This document shows, in pieces, positions 1 to 12,383 of a stretch of 64,000 bases of DNA. Both the position numbers and the translations under genes were made by a program. The stretch covers positions 1 through 64,000 of the forward strand of contig NW_026973728.1 of the NCBI RefSeq assembly GCF_035594125.1, read 5' to 3'. Below the pieces are notes generated by a model, which worked only from the letters and a program-made list of their open reading frames with translations, did no database searches and was not told the DNA's origin. Each line of letters starts with the position of its first letter. Position 1 is the stretch's first letter. Origin of the DNA: Scylla paramamosain. Its lineage: Eukaryota; Arthropoda; Malacostraca; Decapoda; Portunidae.

Positions 1-540
1 AAAACACAAAAACTCGTGTATATGGAGAAGGTTCCTAGATACCAAAATGCTGAGACTCATGAATAACACTCTTAATTGAGAAACAGAACAACCATACTAA
101 TTGCGTGTATTTTGAGTGCTTTTCACATTCTTAGTTACCAAAACCCCAAATTGCATGCGAAACCACCTTTATGTGAGAAAAAAATGACATTACCAGAAAA
201 GTGTTTTTTAGGTGTTTTTGAGCATGATAGGCAATAAAGCACTAAAAAGCAGGGCAATCATATTACATTGGAATAACACCAATGCCTTTAAGTGTTTTTG
301 AGGTCCTTATATACCAAACCGCTAAAACGCATACAAAAACAAACTTTATGGAGAAACAGAACAACATTACCAAAAACATGTATTTTTAGTTTTTTTGATA
401 TTGTTATCTATAAAAACGCTTAATTACATGCAAAGAACATTATGTTTGGGAAACAAAAGGATATTACGAGAAACATGTATTATGAGTGTTTTTTTAAGTT
501 CCTTAAGTACCAAAAAGCTAGAACCCACCAATAACACTCT

Positions 541-606
541 TTACGAGTATTTAGAAAATAAAAAAAAATAAAAATATAAAAAAATAAGATTTTTTTTTTT
601 TTTTTT
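541..606. repeat. A/T-only tract at the monomer 11-12 boundary (first copy)
   Basis: An A-rich stretch with (TAAA)-like words is followed by a long T run. A tract of this form sits at the same place, just upstream of the GGTACC landmark of monomer 12, in nearly every HOR. Other copies lie at about 1668-1712, 2773-2812, 3876-3925, 6017-6070, 16476-16532, 17578-17635, 23025-23085, 33696-33755 and 40045-40105; on the minus strand at 55563-55622. Length and exact composition differ from copy to copy, as expected of a slippage-prone simple repeat. Confidence 0.85.
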
Positions 607-1802
607 ATATATTCATATTCATAGGTACAGAGATGCCAAAATTCTGGGAAAATTCAGGGCAATCATATGATAAAAGAGTATTACCAAAAAAGTAAATTTA
701 CGTTTTTTTTTTTATCGGACTGTTATGTACCAAACCTTAAAGTGCATGCAAAGACTCCTATATGAGGAAATTAAACGACCTTACAAGAAATATGTGTTTT
801 GAGTGTTTTTTAGCATGTTAGGCACCAAAACGATAAATAATAAAGAACTCACCCTATATGGGAATCCAAAAAAAAGCTACTGAAAACGTGTCTTCTCAGT
901 GTTTTACGTAGAAAAACTCTAAAACGGATGCAAAGCAACCAATATCAAGAAATAGAAAAACGTTACTAAAAAGGTATATTTTGAGTGTTTTTGAGCATGT
1001 TACCTACAAAAAACGCGAAAATTGAAGCAAAGCACTCTATATTGGGAAAGAAAAGGACATTGCAAGAAAAGTGTATAATGAGTGTTTTATAGTTCAAAAG
1101 AACCGCAAGGCAAAAAACGCAAAATCTCGTGTATATGGAGAGGTTTCTTAGATACAAAAATGCTAAAACTCATGTATAACACTCTTAATTGAGAAACAGA
1201 ACAACCTTAACAAATGCGTGTATTTTGAGTGCTTTTCATATTCTTAGTTACCAAAATCGAAATTGCATGCGAAAATAGATTTCTGGGAAAGAAAAAGACT
1301 TTACCAGATAAAATGTCTTTTGAGTGTTTTTGAGCGTGATAGGCAATAAAGCACTAAAAAGGAGGGCAATCACATTACATTGGAGTAAAACGCATTTTTA
1401 CCAAGAACTTGCCTTTAAGTATTTTTGAGCTCCTTATATACCAAAACACTAAAACGCATGCAAGACACTCTTTATGGTTAAACAGAATAACATTACCAAA
1501 GACATGTATTTTGAGTGTTTTTGATCATGTTACCAATAAAAACGCTTAAGTACACGCAAAGAACACTTTTTTTGTGAAATGAAAGGAGATTACAAGAAAC
1601 GTGTATTATGAGTGTTTTTAAGTTCATTAATTACCAAAAAGGTAAAAGCCACAAATAACACTCTTTATTGAGAAACAATAAAAAAAAAAAATACAATATT
1701 TTTTTTTCTTTCGAATTCATATTCACAGGTACCGAAATGCCAAATTTTGGGGAAAATTCAGGAAATTATGTTAATAAGATCATTATCAAAAAAGTTATAT
1801 TT

Positions 1803-2911
1803 AGTTTTTTTTTCGGACTGTTATGTACCAAACCCCTAAAGTGCATGCAAAGCCACCTATATGGGGAAATTAAACGTCTTTGCCAGAAAACGGTGTTATG
1901 AGTGTTTTTCAGCTTGTTAGGAACCAACACGATAAATAACATGGAAGTCAATCTATATGGGAATCCAAAACAAAATTACTAAAAACGTGTCTTTTCGGTG
2001 TTTTACATAGAAAAACGCTAAAACGAATGCAAACCAACCAATATGACGAAATAAAATAACATTACCAAAAAGGTATATTTTGAGTGTTTTTGAAATTGTT
2101 ACCTACAAAAAACGCGAAAATGGATGGAAAGCACTCTATATTAGGAGGCAAAAGGACATTACGAGAAACGTGTATAATGAGTGTTTTATAGTTTCACAAG
2201 AACTACAAGGCAAAAAACGCAAAAACTCTTGTATATAGAGAAGTTTCTTACATTCCAAAATGCTAAAAATCTGGAACAACACTCTTAATTGAGAAACGGA
2301 ACAATCTTACTAAATGCGTGTAATTTGCGTGCTTTTCACATTCTTGGTTACCAAAACCCCAAATTGCATGCGAAACCAGTTTTATGTGGGAAAAAAATGA
2401 CATTACCAGAAAAATGTCTTTTGAGTGTTTTTCAGCGTGTTAGGCAATAAAGCACTAAAAAGCAGGGCAATCACATTACATTGGAATAAAACCAATTTTT
2501 AACAAGAACTTGCCTTTAAGTGTATTTGAGCTCCTTATATACCAAAACACTAAAATGCATGGAAAATACACTTTATGGTGAAACAGAATAACATTACCAA
2601 AAACATGTATTTTGAGTGTTTTTGATCATGTTACCAATAAAAACGCTTAAATACATGCAAAAAAAACGCTATTTTTGGGAAATGAAAGGACATGACGAGA
2701 AACGTGTATTATGAGTGTTTTTAAGTTCATTAAGTACGAAAAAACTAATAGCCACAAATTACACTCTTTATTGAGAAAAAATAAATAAATAAAAAAAAAT
2801 ACGGTATTTTTTTTTCATTCTTATTCATCTTCACAGGTAACGTGGTGCCAAAATTCGGGAAAAGTTCAGGAAATTATATGAAATAAGAACATTATCAAAA
2901 AAGTTAAATTT
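1803..2911 (+). repeat. Reference 12-monomer HOR unit (~1.11 kb)
   Basis: This clean unit can be divided monomer by monomer. The order is m1 1803-1900 (class B), m2 1901-1996 (C), m3 1997-2082 (D, 86 bp, shortened), m4 2083-2179 (E), m5 plus m6 2180-2327 (a truncated A and a second A, 148 bp together), m7 2328-2423 (B), m8 2424-2518 (C), m9 2519-2614 (D), m10 2615-2713 (E), m11 from 2714 (A, whose 3' part becomes an A/T-only tract) and m12 (B-like, with the landmark at 2836) to 2911. The unit is therefore two A-B-C-D-E pentamers with one extra A and one extra B. Classes are recognised by the words after GTGTTTTT: A AAGTTCCTTA, B CACATTCTTAG, C GAGCGTGTTAGGCA, D GAGCTCCTTA, E GATCATGTTA or GAGCTTGTTACC. 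Confidence 0.88.
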
Positions 2912-5900
2912 AGCTTTTTTTCGGACTCTTATGTACCAAACCCTTAAAGTGCATGCAAAGCCACCTATATGGGGAAATTAAACGTCTTTGACAAAAAACT
3001 GTCTTATGAGTGTTTTTCAGCATGTTAGGAACCAACACGATAAAACCCAAGAAAGTCAATCTATATGGGAATCCAAAACAAAATTACTGAATACGTGTCT
3101 TTTCGGTGTTTTACGTAGAAAACGCTAAAACGGATGCAAATCAACCAAAATGAAGAAATAGGATAACATTACCAAAAAGGTATATTTTGTCTTTTTGAAA
3201 TTGTTACCTACAAAAAACGCGAAAATGGATGGAAAGCACTCTATATTGGGAAGCAAATGGACATTACGAGAAACGAGTATAATGAGTGTTTTATAGTTTC
3301 ATAAGAACCACAAGGCAAAAACCGCAAAAACTCGTGTATATAAAGAAGTTTCTTACATTCCAAAATGCTGAAACTCATGAATTAGACTTTTAATTGAGAA
3401 ACAGAAGTATCTTACCAAATGTGAGTATTTTTAGTGTTTTTCACATTCTAAGTTACGAAAATCCGAAATTACTAGCGAAACTAATTTTCTGTTGGAAAAA
3501 ATGACCTTACCAGAAGAGTGTCTTTTGAGTGTTTTAGAGCGTGATATACAACAAAGCACTAAAAAGCAGAACAATCACATTACATGGGAATAAAACCAAC
3601 TTTTACCAAAAACATGCCTTTAAGTGTTTTTAACTCTTTACATAAGAAAACGATAAAACGCATGCAAAACACCCTTTATGGAGAAACAAAATAACATTAC
3701 TAAAAACATGAATTTAAGTGTTTTTGATGATGTTACCTATAAAAACGCTTAAATACATGTAAAGATCCCTATGTTTGTGAAATGAATGGATATTACGAAA
3801 ATTATGTATTATGAGAGTTTTTAGGTTCTTTAAGTACCAAAAAGCTAATACACTCAAATAACACTCTTTATAGAGAAAAAAAAATAAAAAAATAAAAAAA
3901 TGAATAAATTTTTTTTTTTTTTTTGTTATTCATCTTCATAGGTACCGAGATGCTAGAATTCCGGCAAAATTCAGGGAAATTTCGTAAAGAAAAAAAATTT
4001 ACAAAAAAAATAATTTTAGCTTTTTTCCGCAGTTATGTAACAAACCCTGAAGTGCATGCAAAGCCACCTCTATGGGAAAATTACACTTTACCATCAACCT
4101 GTACCAGAAGCAATTTCAACAGTATTACTGAAAACGAGTCTTTTCGGAGATTTACAAAGAAAAACGCTAAAACGGATGCAAACCAACCAATATGAAGAAG
4201 TAGAATAACATTACCAAAAATATATATTTTGAGTGTTTTTAAGCGTGTTACCTACAAAAAATGCAAAAATGGATGGAAAGGACTCTATATTAGGAAACAA
4301 AAGAACATTACGAGAAATGAGAAAATATGAGTGTTTAATAGTTTCACAAGAACCACAAGGCTATAAACGCAAAAACTCGTGTATATAGAGAAGTTTCTTA
4401 CATACCAAAATGATGAAATGCATGAATAACACTTTTAATCGAGAAACAGAACTACCTTACCAAATTGTGTATTTTGAGTGTTTTTCACATTCTTAGTTAC
4501 GAAATTGCCAAATTACATGCGAAACTACCTTTTTGTGGGAAAAAAAAATGACATTACCAGAAAAATGTCTTTTAAGTGTTTTTGAGCGTGTTATACAACA
4601 AATCACTAAAAAGCAGAACAATCACATCACTTGGGAATAAAACCAACTTTTACGAAGAACTTGCCTTTAAGTGTTTTTTAACTCCTTACATACCAAAACG
4701 CTAAAACACATGTAAAACACCTTTTATGGAGAAACAGAATAACATTACCAAAAATATGTATTTTGAGTGTTTTTGATCATGTTACCTATAAAAACGCTTA
4801 AATACATGTAAAGAACCCTATGTTTGTATAAGAAAAGGACATTACGAAAATCGTGTATTATGAATGTTTTTAAGTTCCTTAAGTACCAAAAAGCTAAAAG
4901 TTACAAATAACACTTTATAGAGAGAAAAAAAAATTTTGTTATTCATCTTCATAGGTACCGAGATACCAAAATTCTGGAAAAATTCAGGGAAATTCATTAT
5001 AAAAAATTATTTTAGCTTTATGCTTTAGTACCAAACCCTGAAGTGCATGCAAAGCCACCTATATGGAGAAATTACTCGACTTTACCAGAAACCTGTCTTA
5101 TGACTGTTTTTTTTTCAGCAATTTCAACAATATTACTGAAAACGTGTCTTTTCAGTGATTTACGTAGAAAACGCTAAAACGGATGCAAACCAACCAATAT
5201 GAAGAAATATAATAACATTAAAAAATATATATATTCTGATGTCTTTTTGAGCTTGTTACCTACAAAAAAATGCGAAAATGGATGAAACGCACTCTATATT
5301 AGGAAAGAAAAGGACATTACGAGAAACGTGTATAATGAGTGTTTTATAGTTTCACAAGAACCACAAGGCAAAAAACTCAAAAATTCGTGTACATAATGAA
5401 GTTTATTATATACCAAAATGCTGAAACTCATGAATAACACTTTTAATTGAGAAACAGAACTACCTTACCAAATGTTTGTATTAGAGAAGTTTCTTACATA
5501 CCAAAATGCTGAAACTCATGAATAACACTTTTAATTATGAAACAGAACAACCTTACTAAATGCCTGTATTTTGAGCGTTTTTCACATTCTTAGTTACCAA
5601 AACCCCAAATTCCATGCGAAACTAGCTTGATGTGGAAAAAAAATATTATTACCAGAAAATGTCTTTCGAGTGTTTTTGAGCGTGTTAGGCAATAAACCAC
5701 TAAAAAGCAGTGCAATCACATTACATAGGAATAAAAACCAACTTTTACCAAGAACTTGCCTTTAGGTGTTTTTGAGCTCATTGCATACCAAAACGCTAAA
5801 ACGCATGCAAAACACGATTTATGTACAAACACAATAACATTACCAAAAACATGTATTTTGAGTGTTTTTGATCATGTTATCTATAAAAACGCTTAAATAC

Positions 5901-8852
5901 ATGCAAAGAACCTTATGTTTGGGAAACGAAAACATTACGAGAAATATGTATTATGAGTGTTTTTTAGTTCCTTAAGTACCAAAAAGCTAAAGCCCACAAA
6001 TAACACTCTTTATTTAGAAAAATAAATAAATAAAAAATTAAAAAGTTGGATTTTTTTTTTTTTTTTTTGTTCATTTTCATAGGTACCAAGATGCCAAAAT
6101 TTTGGCAAAATTCCGGGCTATAATATGATAAAAGAAAATTATCAAAAAAGTTAATTTTAGCTTTTTTTTCGGACTGTTATATACCAAACCCTAAATTGCA
6201 TGCAAAGCCTCCTATATGAGGAAATTAAACGACCTTAAAAGAAATCTGTGTTTTGAGTGTTTTTTTTTTTCATAATGTTAGGCACCAAAACGATAAATAA
6301 ATATGGAACTCACTCTATATGGGAATTCAAAACAAAATTATTCAAAACATGTCTTCTCAGTGTTTTACGTAGAAAAACGGTGAAACGGATGCAAACCAAC
6401 TAATATAAAAAAAATAGAAAAACATTACCAAAAAGGTATATTTTGAGTTTTTTTGAGCTTGTTACCTACAAATAACAGGAAAATTGATGCAAAGCACTCT
6501 ATATTAGGAAATAAAAGGACATTGCAAGAAAAGTGTATAATGAGTGTTTTATAGTTAAAAAAAAACAAAAGGTAAAAAACGCAAAAACATGTGGATATGG
6601 AGAAGTTTCCTAGATACCAAAATGCTGAAACTCATGAATAACATTCCTAATTGAGAAACAGAACAACCTTACTAAATGCGTGTATTTTTAGAGCTTTTCA
6701 CATTCTTAGTTACCAAAACCCCAAATTGCATGCGAAACCAGCTTTATGTGAGAAAAAAATGACATTACCAGAATAATATCTTTTGAGTGTTTTTTAGCCT
6801 GATAGGCAATAAAGCACTAGAAAGCAGGGCAATCACATTACATTTGAATAAAACCAATTTTTATCAAGAACATGCCTTTAAGTGTTTTTGAGCTCCTTAT
6901 ATACTAAACCACTAAAACGCATGTAAAACAAACTTTATGGAAAAACAGAATAAAATTACCAAAAACATGTATTTTGAGTGTTTTTGATCGTGTTATCTAT
7001 AAAAACGCTTAAATACATGCAAAGAACCTTATGTTTGGGAAAGAAAAGGACATTACGAGAAACGTATATTATGAGTGTTTTTAAGTTTGTTAAGTACCAA
7101 AAACCTAAAACCCACTCTTTATTTAGAAAAATAAATAACTAAAAAAATAAAAAAATAGGAATTCATCTTCATAGGTACCGAAATGCCAAAATTCAAGGCA
7201 ATTATATGATAAGAGAATATTATCAAAAAAGTTGATTTTAGCTTTTTTTTTGGACTGTTATGTACCAAACCCTCTTATATAAGGAAATTAAACGACCTTG
7301 CCAGAAATCTGTCTTTTGAGTGTTTTTCAGCATGTTAGTCACCAAAATGATAAATAATAAGGAACTGACTTTATATGGGAATGCAAAACAAAATTACTGA
7401 AAACGAGTCTTCCCGGTGTTTTACGTAGAAAAACGCTAAAATAAATACAAACCAACCAATATCAAGAAATAGAAAAAAACATTACCAAAAAGGTATATTT
7501 TGATTGTTTTTGAGCTTGTTACCTACAAAAAAAAAACGCTAAAATTGATACAATGCACTCTATATTGGGAAACAAAGGGACATTGCAAGAAAAGTGTATA
7601 ATGAGTGTATTATAGTTCAAAAGAACAACAAGGCAAAAAATGCAAAAACTCGTGTATATGGAGAAGTTTCTTAGATACCAAAATGCTGAAACTCATGAAT
7701 AACACATGAGAAACAGAACAACCTTACCAAATTCGTGTATTTTGAGTGTTTTTCATATTCTTAGTTACCAAAAACCCAAATTTCATGCGAAATTAGATTT
7801 ATGTGCGAAAACATGACATTTCCAGAAAAATGTCTTGTGAGTGTTTTTGAGCGTGATAGGCAATAAAGCACTAAAAAATAGGGCAATCACTTTTCATTGG
7901 AATAAAACCAATTTTTTTTAGCAAGAACTTGCCTTTAAATGTTTTTGAGCTCCTTATATACCAAACCGCTAAAACGTATGCAAAACAAACTTTATGGAGA
8001 AACAGAATAACATTACCAAAAACATGTAATTTGGGTGTTTTTTATCATGTTATCTATAAAAACGCTTAAATACATGCAAAGAACATTATGTTTGGGAAAC
8101 AAAAGGACATTACGAGAAACGTGTATTATGAGTGTTTTTTTTTAAGTTCCTTAAGTACCAAAAAGCTAAAACCCACAAATAACACTCTTTATTTAGAAAA
8201 AAAAATAGGAATTTTTTTTCATCTTCATAGGTACCGAGATGCCAAAATTCTGGGAAAATTCAGGAAAGTTATATGAACAAAAGAATATTATCAAAAAAGT
8301 TAATTTTAGCTCTTTTTTCGGACTGTTATGTACCAAACCCTAAAGGGCATGCAAAGTCTCCTATATGAGGAAATTGAACGACCTTACCAGAAATCTGTCT
8401 TTTGAGTGTTTTTCAGCATGTTAGGCACTAAAACGATAAATAATAAGGAACTCACTCTATATGGGAATCCAAAACAAAATTATTGAAAATGTATCTTCTC
8501 AGGTTTTTACATAGAAAAACGCAAAAACTCGTGTATATAAAGTAGTTTCTTAGATACCAAAATGCTAAAACTCATGAATAACAATCTTAATTGAGAAACC
8601 GAACAACCTTAGTAAATGCGTGTAGTTTGAGTGTTTTTCATATTCCTAATTAGCAATACCCAAAATTGCATGCAGCTTTATGAGGGAAAAAAAATGAAAT
8701 GACCAGAAGTGTCTTTTAATTGTTTTTGAGCGTGTTAGGCAATGAAGTACTAAAAAGCAGGGCAATCACATTACATGGGAATAAAACCAATTCTTACCAA
8801 GAACTTGCCAATATGTGTTTTTGAGCTCCTTACATACCAAACCACTAAAACG
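2836..8852 (+). repeat. ~16-kb super-repeat, copy 1
   Basis: This run of six landmarks (2836, 3941, 4954, 6082, 7174, 8230) is found again in the same order at 18749-23730. Shared private features prove the match. They are a GGTAACG(T/A)GGTGCC variant landmark (2836 and 18749), a CCTGTACCAGAAGC variant (4098 and 19988), a duplicated half monomer with TATTAGAGAAG (5480 and 21383), and the monomer 3-to-5 fusion (8520 and 23390). Anchor offsets are 15,880-15,927 bp. Copy 1 keeps the 7174 and 8230 units separate; copy 2 has fused them. Confidence 0.85.
5421..5540 (+). repeat. Local duplication of the class A half monomer
   Basis: The word CTGAAACTCATGAATAACAC occurs at 5421 and again at 5509, an 88-bp step. 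This shows a partial duplication of monomer 6 (class A), with TATTAGAGAAGTTTC at the join. The same duplication is present near 21383 in the second super-repeat copy and near 37413 in the third, so it predates the 16-kb duplications. Confidence 0.8.
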
Positions 8853-10545
8853 AGTTTTTTTGAGCTTGTTACGTAAACAAACGCCAAAATATATGCAAAG
8901 TCCTCTATTTTGGGAAACGAAAGGACATTATGAAAGATCTATTATAATCGTTTTTTTTTTTTTTTTACCTTTTTATGTACAAAGACGCTAAAACGCATTG
9001 ACAGCACTTAATAAAAAAAAAAAAAAAAACATTACCTAAAACTTATATTTTAAGTGTATTTAACAAAATGCCAAAATGCATGCAAAGCAACTTATATGGC
9101 AATATAAAACATCATTACGAAAAAACGTGTCTTTTGAATATTATAGAGCTTCCTACGTACAAAACGCTATAACGAATACAAAACACTTTATGGAGAAAAA
9201 GAATAATATTAGAAAAAAATAACTATTTTGAGTGTTTTTAGCGTGTTACGTACAAAAATGCAAAAATGCATGAAAATAACGTTATATGGGGAAACGAAAG
9301 GACATTACGAAGAAAATCTATTATATGTGTTTTGAACATCACGAGGTAACAAAATGCTGAAACTCAGGAATAGTACCCGATATCGAGACTAAATAACGTG
9401 TATTTTGAGTTTCACATTAATAAATAGCAAATCGCCAAAATGCATCGAAAATCCTCTATATGGGTAAAAACGAGATATCCAGAAACGTATCTTTTAAATG
9501 TTTTTGAGCGTGTTAAACACCAGTACGCTAAAAAGCATGGAAATCACCTTATTTGGGAATACAAAACGACAACGAAAAACATGACTTTTTGAGTGTTTTT
9601 GAACTTCTTATGTACCAAAAAGGTAAAATGCATGCAAAACAACCTTTATGCAGAAAACATAATAACATTACCAAAAACAAGTATTTTGAGTGTTTTTGAG
9701 CTTGTTACAGAATAAAACCAAAATATATGAAATGTATACTATGTGGGGAATCAAAAAAGACATTAGAAGAAAAGTGTATTATAAGTGTTTTTGAGCTTCC
9801 CAGGTACCGAAATGCGAAAACGCGTTAATACCACCTTATACAAAGAAACAGAACAACATTACCAAAAACCGCGCAATTTGAGTGTTTTTTTTTCCACATT
9901 GTTAAGTACCAATATATTTGGAAACGATACTACATTTCAAGAAATGTTTTTTTTTTTTTAGTGTTTAAAATGCAATGGTAAACACCCTAAATGGGAATAG
10001 AAAACAACTTTACCAAAAAACGTGTCTTTTGAGTGTTTTTCAGCCTCTTACGTACCGAAACCCTAAAAAAGCATGCAAAACACCTTTTATGTAGAAGAAT
10101 ATCATTACCAAAAACAAGTATTTTGAGAGTTTTTTGAGTTTGTTGCATACAAAAACATTAAAATGGATGCAAAATAATCTTAATAGGTAGACGTAATGAC
10201 ATTACGAAAAACATGTATTATAATTATTTTTTTTTTAACATTTTAGGTATTGAAACGCTAAACCTATAAACAGCACTCTATGAAGAAACAGAACAACATT
10301 AACAAAAACGTGTGTTTTGAGCATATTTTACATTATTAGGTACCGAAACGCCAAAATGCATGGAAAGGCCTTGATATGGGGAAATGAAATTGTTACAAGA
10401 AAGCATGTTTCGAAACGAAAAGACTTTACGAGAAACGTGTATTATGAAAGTTTTTGGTTCTTAGGTACAAAAACGCTAAAACGCATGAATAACACTTTAT
10501 ATGAAGACACATAACATTATTAATAACATATATTTTGAGTCTATT
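8853..10545 (+). repeat. Diverged monomer block without HOR structure (plus)
   Basis: The monomers here are much less alike than in the flanking HOR blocks, and the GGTACCGAGATGCC landmark and fixed A/T tract of the 1.1-kb unit are missing. The class order A-B-C-D-E can still be read: A near 9320 (GAACATCACGAGGTAAC), B near 9405, C near 9505, D near 9600, E near 9700, A near 9790, a shortened B near 9890, C near 9955, D near 10035, E near 10130, A near 10230, B near 10320. This looks like an older layer that escaped homogenisation. It ends where orientation flips at about 10,545. Confidence 0.82.
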
Positions 10546-10580
10546 TCGCTCAAAAAGACCGAAGAGAAACGTTTTTTGGT
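10535..10580. other. Head-to-head orientation switch between diverged blocks
   Basis: Plus-strand monomer text ends in TATTTTGAGTCTATTTCGCTC. Within a few tens of bases the sequence reads as minus monomers (ACGTTTTTTGGTAATG, then CATATAGGGTAC). Both sides are diverged monomers, so the inversion lies inside the old layer and not at its edge. Confidence 0.75.
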
Positions 10581-12380
10581 AATGATGTTTCTTTTTTCCA
10601 TATAGGGTACTTTTCATGTTTTTTTAACCGTTTTGGTGCCTAACACGCTCATAAACACTCAAAAAACACATTTCTGGATATATCGTTTCCTTTTCCTATA
10701 AAGTGTGCTTTGCGTACATTTTGGCATTTTGGTACCTAACCATGTGAAATACACTCAAAATGCAAGTTTTTATAATGTTAATTTTCTCCATATATTTAGG
10801 CGTTTTAGCGTTTCAATACCTAAGAAACTGAAAAAAACACTCATAACACAAGTTTCTCGTATTGCGTTTTTGTTTCTTCAGATCGTGTAATCAAGGATTT
10901 TGGCGTTTTTCTAGGTAATAAGCTCAAAAACTCTCAAAATACTTGGTTTCAAAAATATTATCATGTTTTCTACATGAAGAGTGTTTGCATGCATTTTTGC
11001 GTTTTGGTAATTAACAAGATCATAATCACTCAAAAAAACATGTTCCTGGAAATGTCTTTTTTTTTTTTCCTCATATAGGGTACCTTACTTATATTTATGC
11101 ATTTAATTACTTAACAGTGTAAAAGAATACACAAAGCACGTTTGTTTTTTTCTTTTGATGTTGTTCTGTTTCTCCATTTAGAGTGTTATTACAGGGTTTT
11201 CGCGTTTTCGTAGACAGGAAACTCAAAAACACTCATAACACACATTTCTCGCAATGTCTTTTCATTTCCTCATTCTTTGCATGCATTTTGGCGATTTTGT
11301 ACGTAACAAGCTCAAAAGCATTTAAATACTAGTTTTTAAAGGGTGTTTTCCATTCCTTTTATGGTTTTTGTACATAAATAGCTCAAAAACACACCAAACA
11401 CACGTTTTTAGAAATGTTGTTTTGCTTTCCCCATGGAGGAACTTTTCCATGCCTTTTAGCGTTTTTGTGCCTAACACGCTCATAAACACTTAAAAAAAAA
11501 AAAATACGTTTCTGGAAATTTCGTTTCGTTTCCCTAGAGAGGGCACCTTGCATGCATTTTGGCGTTTTTGCTATCTTACAATGTAAAATAAAACTCAAAA
11601 ATCACGTTTTTGGTAAGTGTTTTTATTTTATTTATTTTTTTTTTCCATATAGAGTAATACTATTTATGTCTTTTAGCGTTTTGGTACCTAAAAAGCTTAA
11701 AAACACTGATAATACACTTTTCTTGTAATGTCTTTTCGTTTCTGAATATTAGGTACTTTGGATACATTTTGGCGTTTTCGTAGGTAACAAACTGAAAACC
11801 CTTAACACACTTCTTTTTCGTAATTTTATTGTTTCTCCATAAATCATGTTTCACGTGCGTTTTAGCTTTTTGGTATGTAAGAAGCTTAAAAACATTTTGG
11901 TGGCTAACACGATCATAAACACTCAACAGACACATTTCACGATATATCATTTTCTTTCCCAACTATAGCCTATTTTTCCTGTTTTTTGGCTTTTTGGCAC
12001 CTAATAATGTGTAATACACATAAAACGCAAGTTTTTGGTAATGTTTTTTTTTTTTCCACTGATAGCTTTTAACATTTTGGTACCTAAGAAGCTCAAAAGC
12101 ACTAATAATACACGTTTCAGGTAATGCCCTTTCGTTTCTCAGAGTGTAGTTTGGGTGCATTTCGTCGTTTTTTGTAATAAAATTTTTTTTTTTTCGCAAA
12201 TATATAATGTTTCGCCAAAAATGTTTTTTTTTTGCATGCGTTTTAGCATTATGACACGTAATTACCTGAAAACACTGAAAAGAGACGGTTTCGGTTACGT
12301 TTAGTTATCCATATAGGGTGTTTTTTTTAATTTTTAAATTTTTTATTTTATTTATTTATTTATTTTTATTTTTTTTTGTC
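10546..12380 (-). repeat. Diverged monomer block without HOR structure (minus)
   Basis: The reverse complement gives diverged 96-bp monomers with the usual core; on the plus strand they read GTTTTGGTACCTAACACGCTC then AAAAACACTC. No 1.1-kb unit is visible. The block ends in a simple A/T linker at about 12,310-12,383 with runs of T, TTTA and TTTTTTT, after which plus-strand HOR text resumes in the middle of a class B monomer (TCAGAAAAGTGTCTTTTG). Confidence 0.82.
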
Positions 12381-12383
12381 GTA
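12310..12383. repeat. T-rich (TTTA)n linker at a block boundary
   Basis: This simple-sequence stretch of T runs and TTTA words separates the minus diverged block from the plus HOR block. It resembles the reverse complement of the A/T tract inside each HOR, so the breakpoint probably fell in such a tract. Confidence 0.8.

Larger units (their letters stand above)
1..8852 (+). repeat. HOR array block 1 (plus orientation)
   Basis: This block holds about eight consecutive ~1.1-kb HOR copies. The monomer-12 landmark (GGTACC or GGTAAC followed by GAGATGCC-like sequence) falls at 624, 1728, 2836, 3941, 4954, 6082, 7174 and 8230, giving spacings of 1104, 1108, 1105, 1013, 1128, 1092 and 1056 bp. The copies from 2836 onward are repeated about 15.9 kb downstream. 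The last copy (8230-8852) is a shortened variant in which monomer 3 runs straight into the end of monomer 5 near 8520. HOR structure stops around 8852, where a class D monomer breaks off inside its ACTAAAACG core and diverged monomers begin. Confidence 0.92.

Noticed and set aside
2328..2911. CENP-B box or human alpha-satellite identity
   Set aside because: No TTCG-NNNN-A--CGGG-type motif was found. The monomer is about 96 bp, not 171 bp, and the sequence does not resemble alpha satellite.
12310..12383. Promoter or origin signal in the T-rich linker
   Set aside because: It is a simple slippage-prone tract like those in every HOR, with no gene downstream and no distinct motif.
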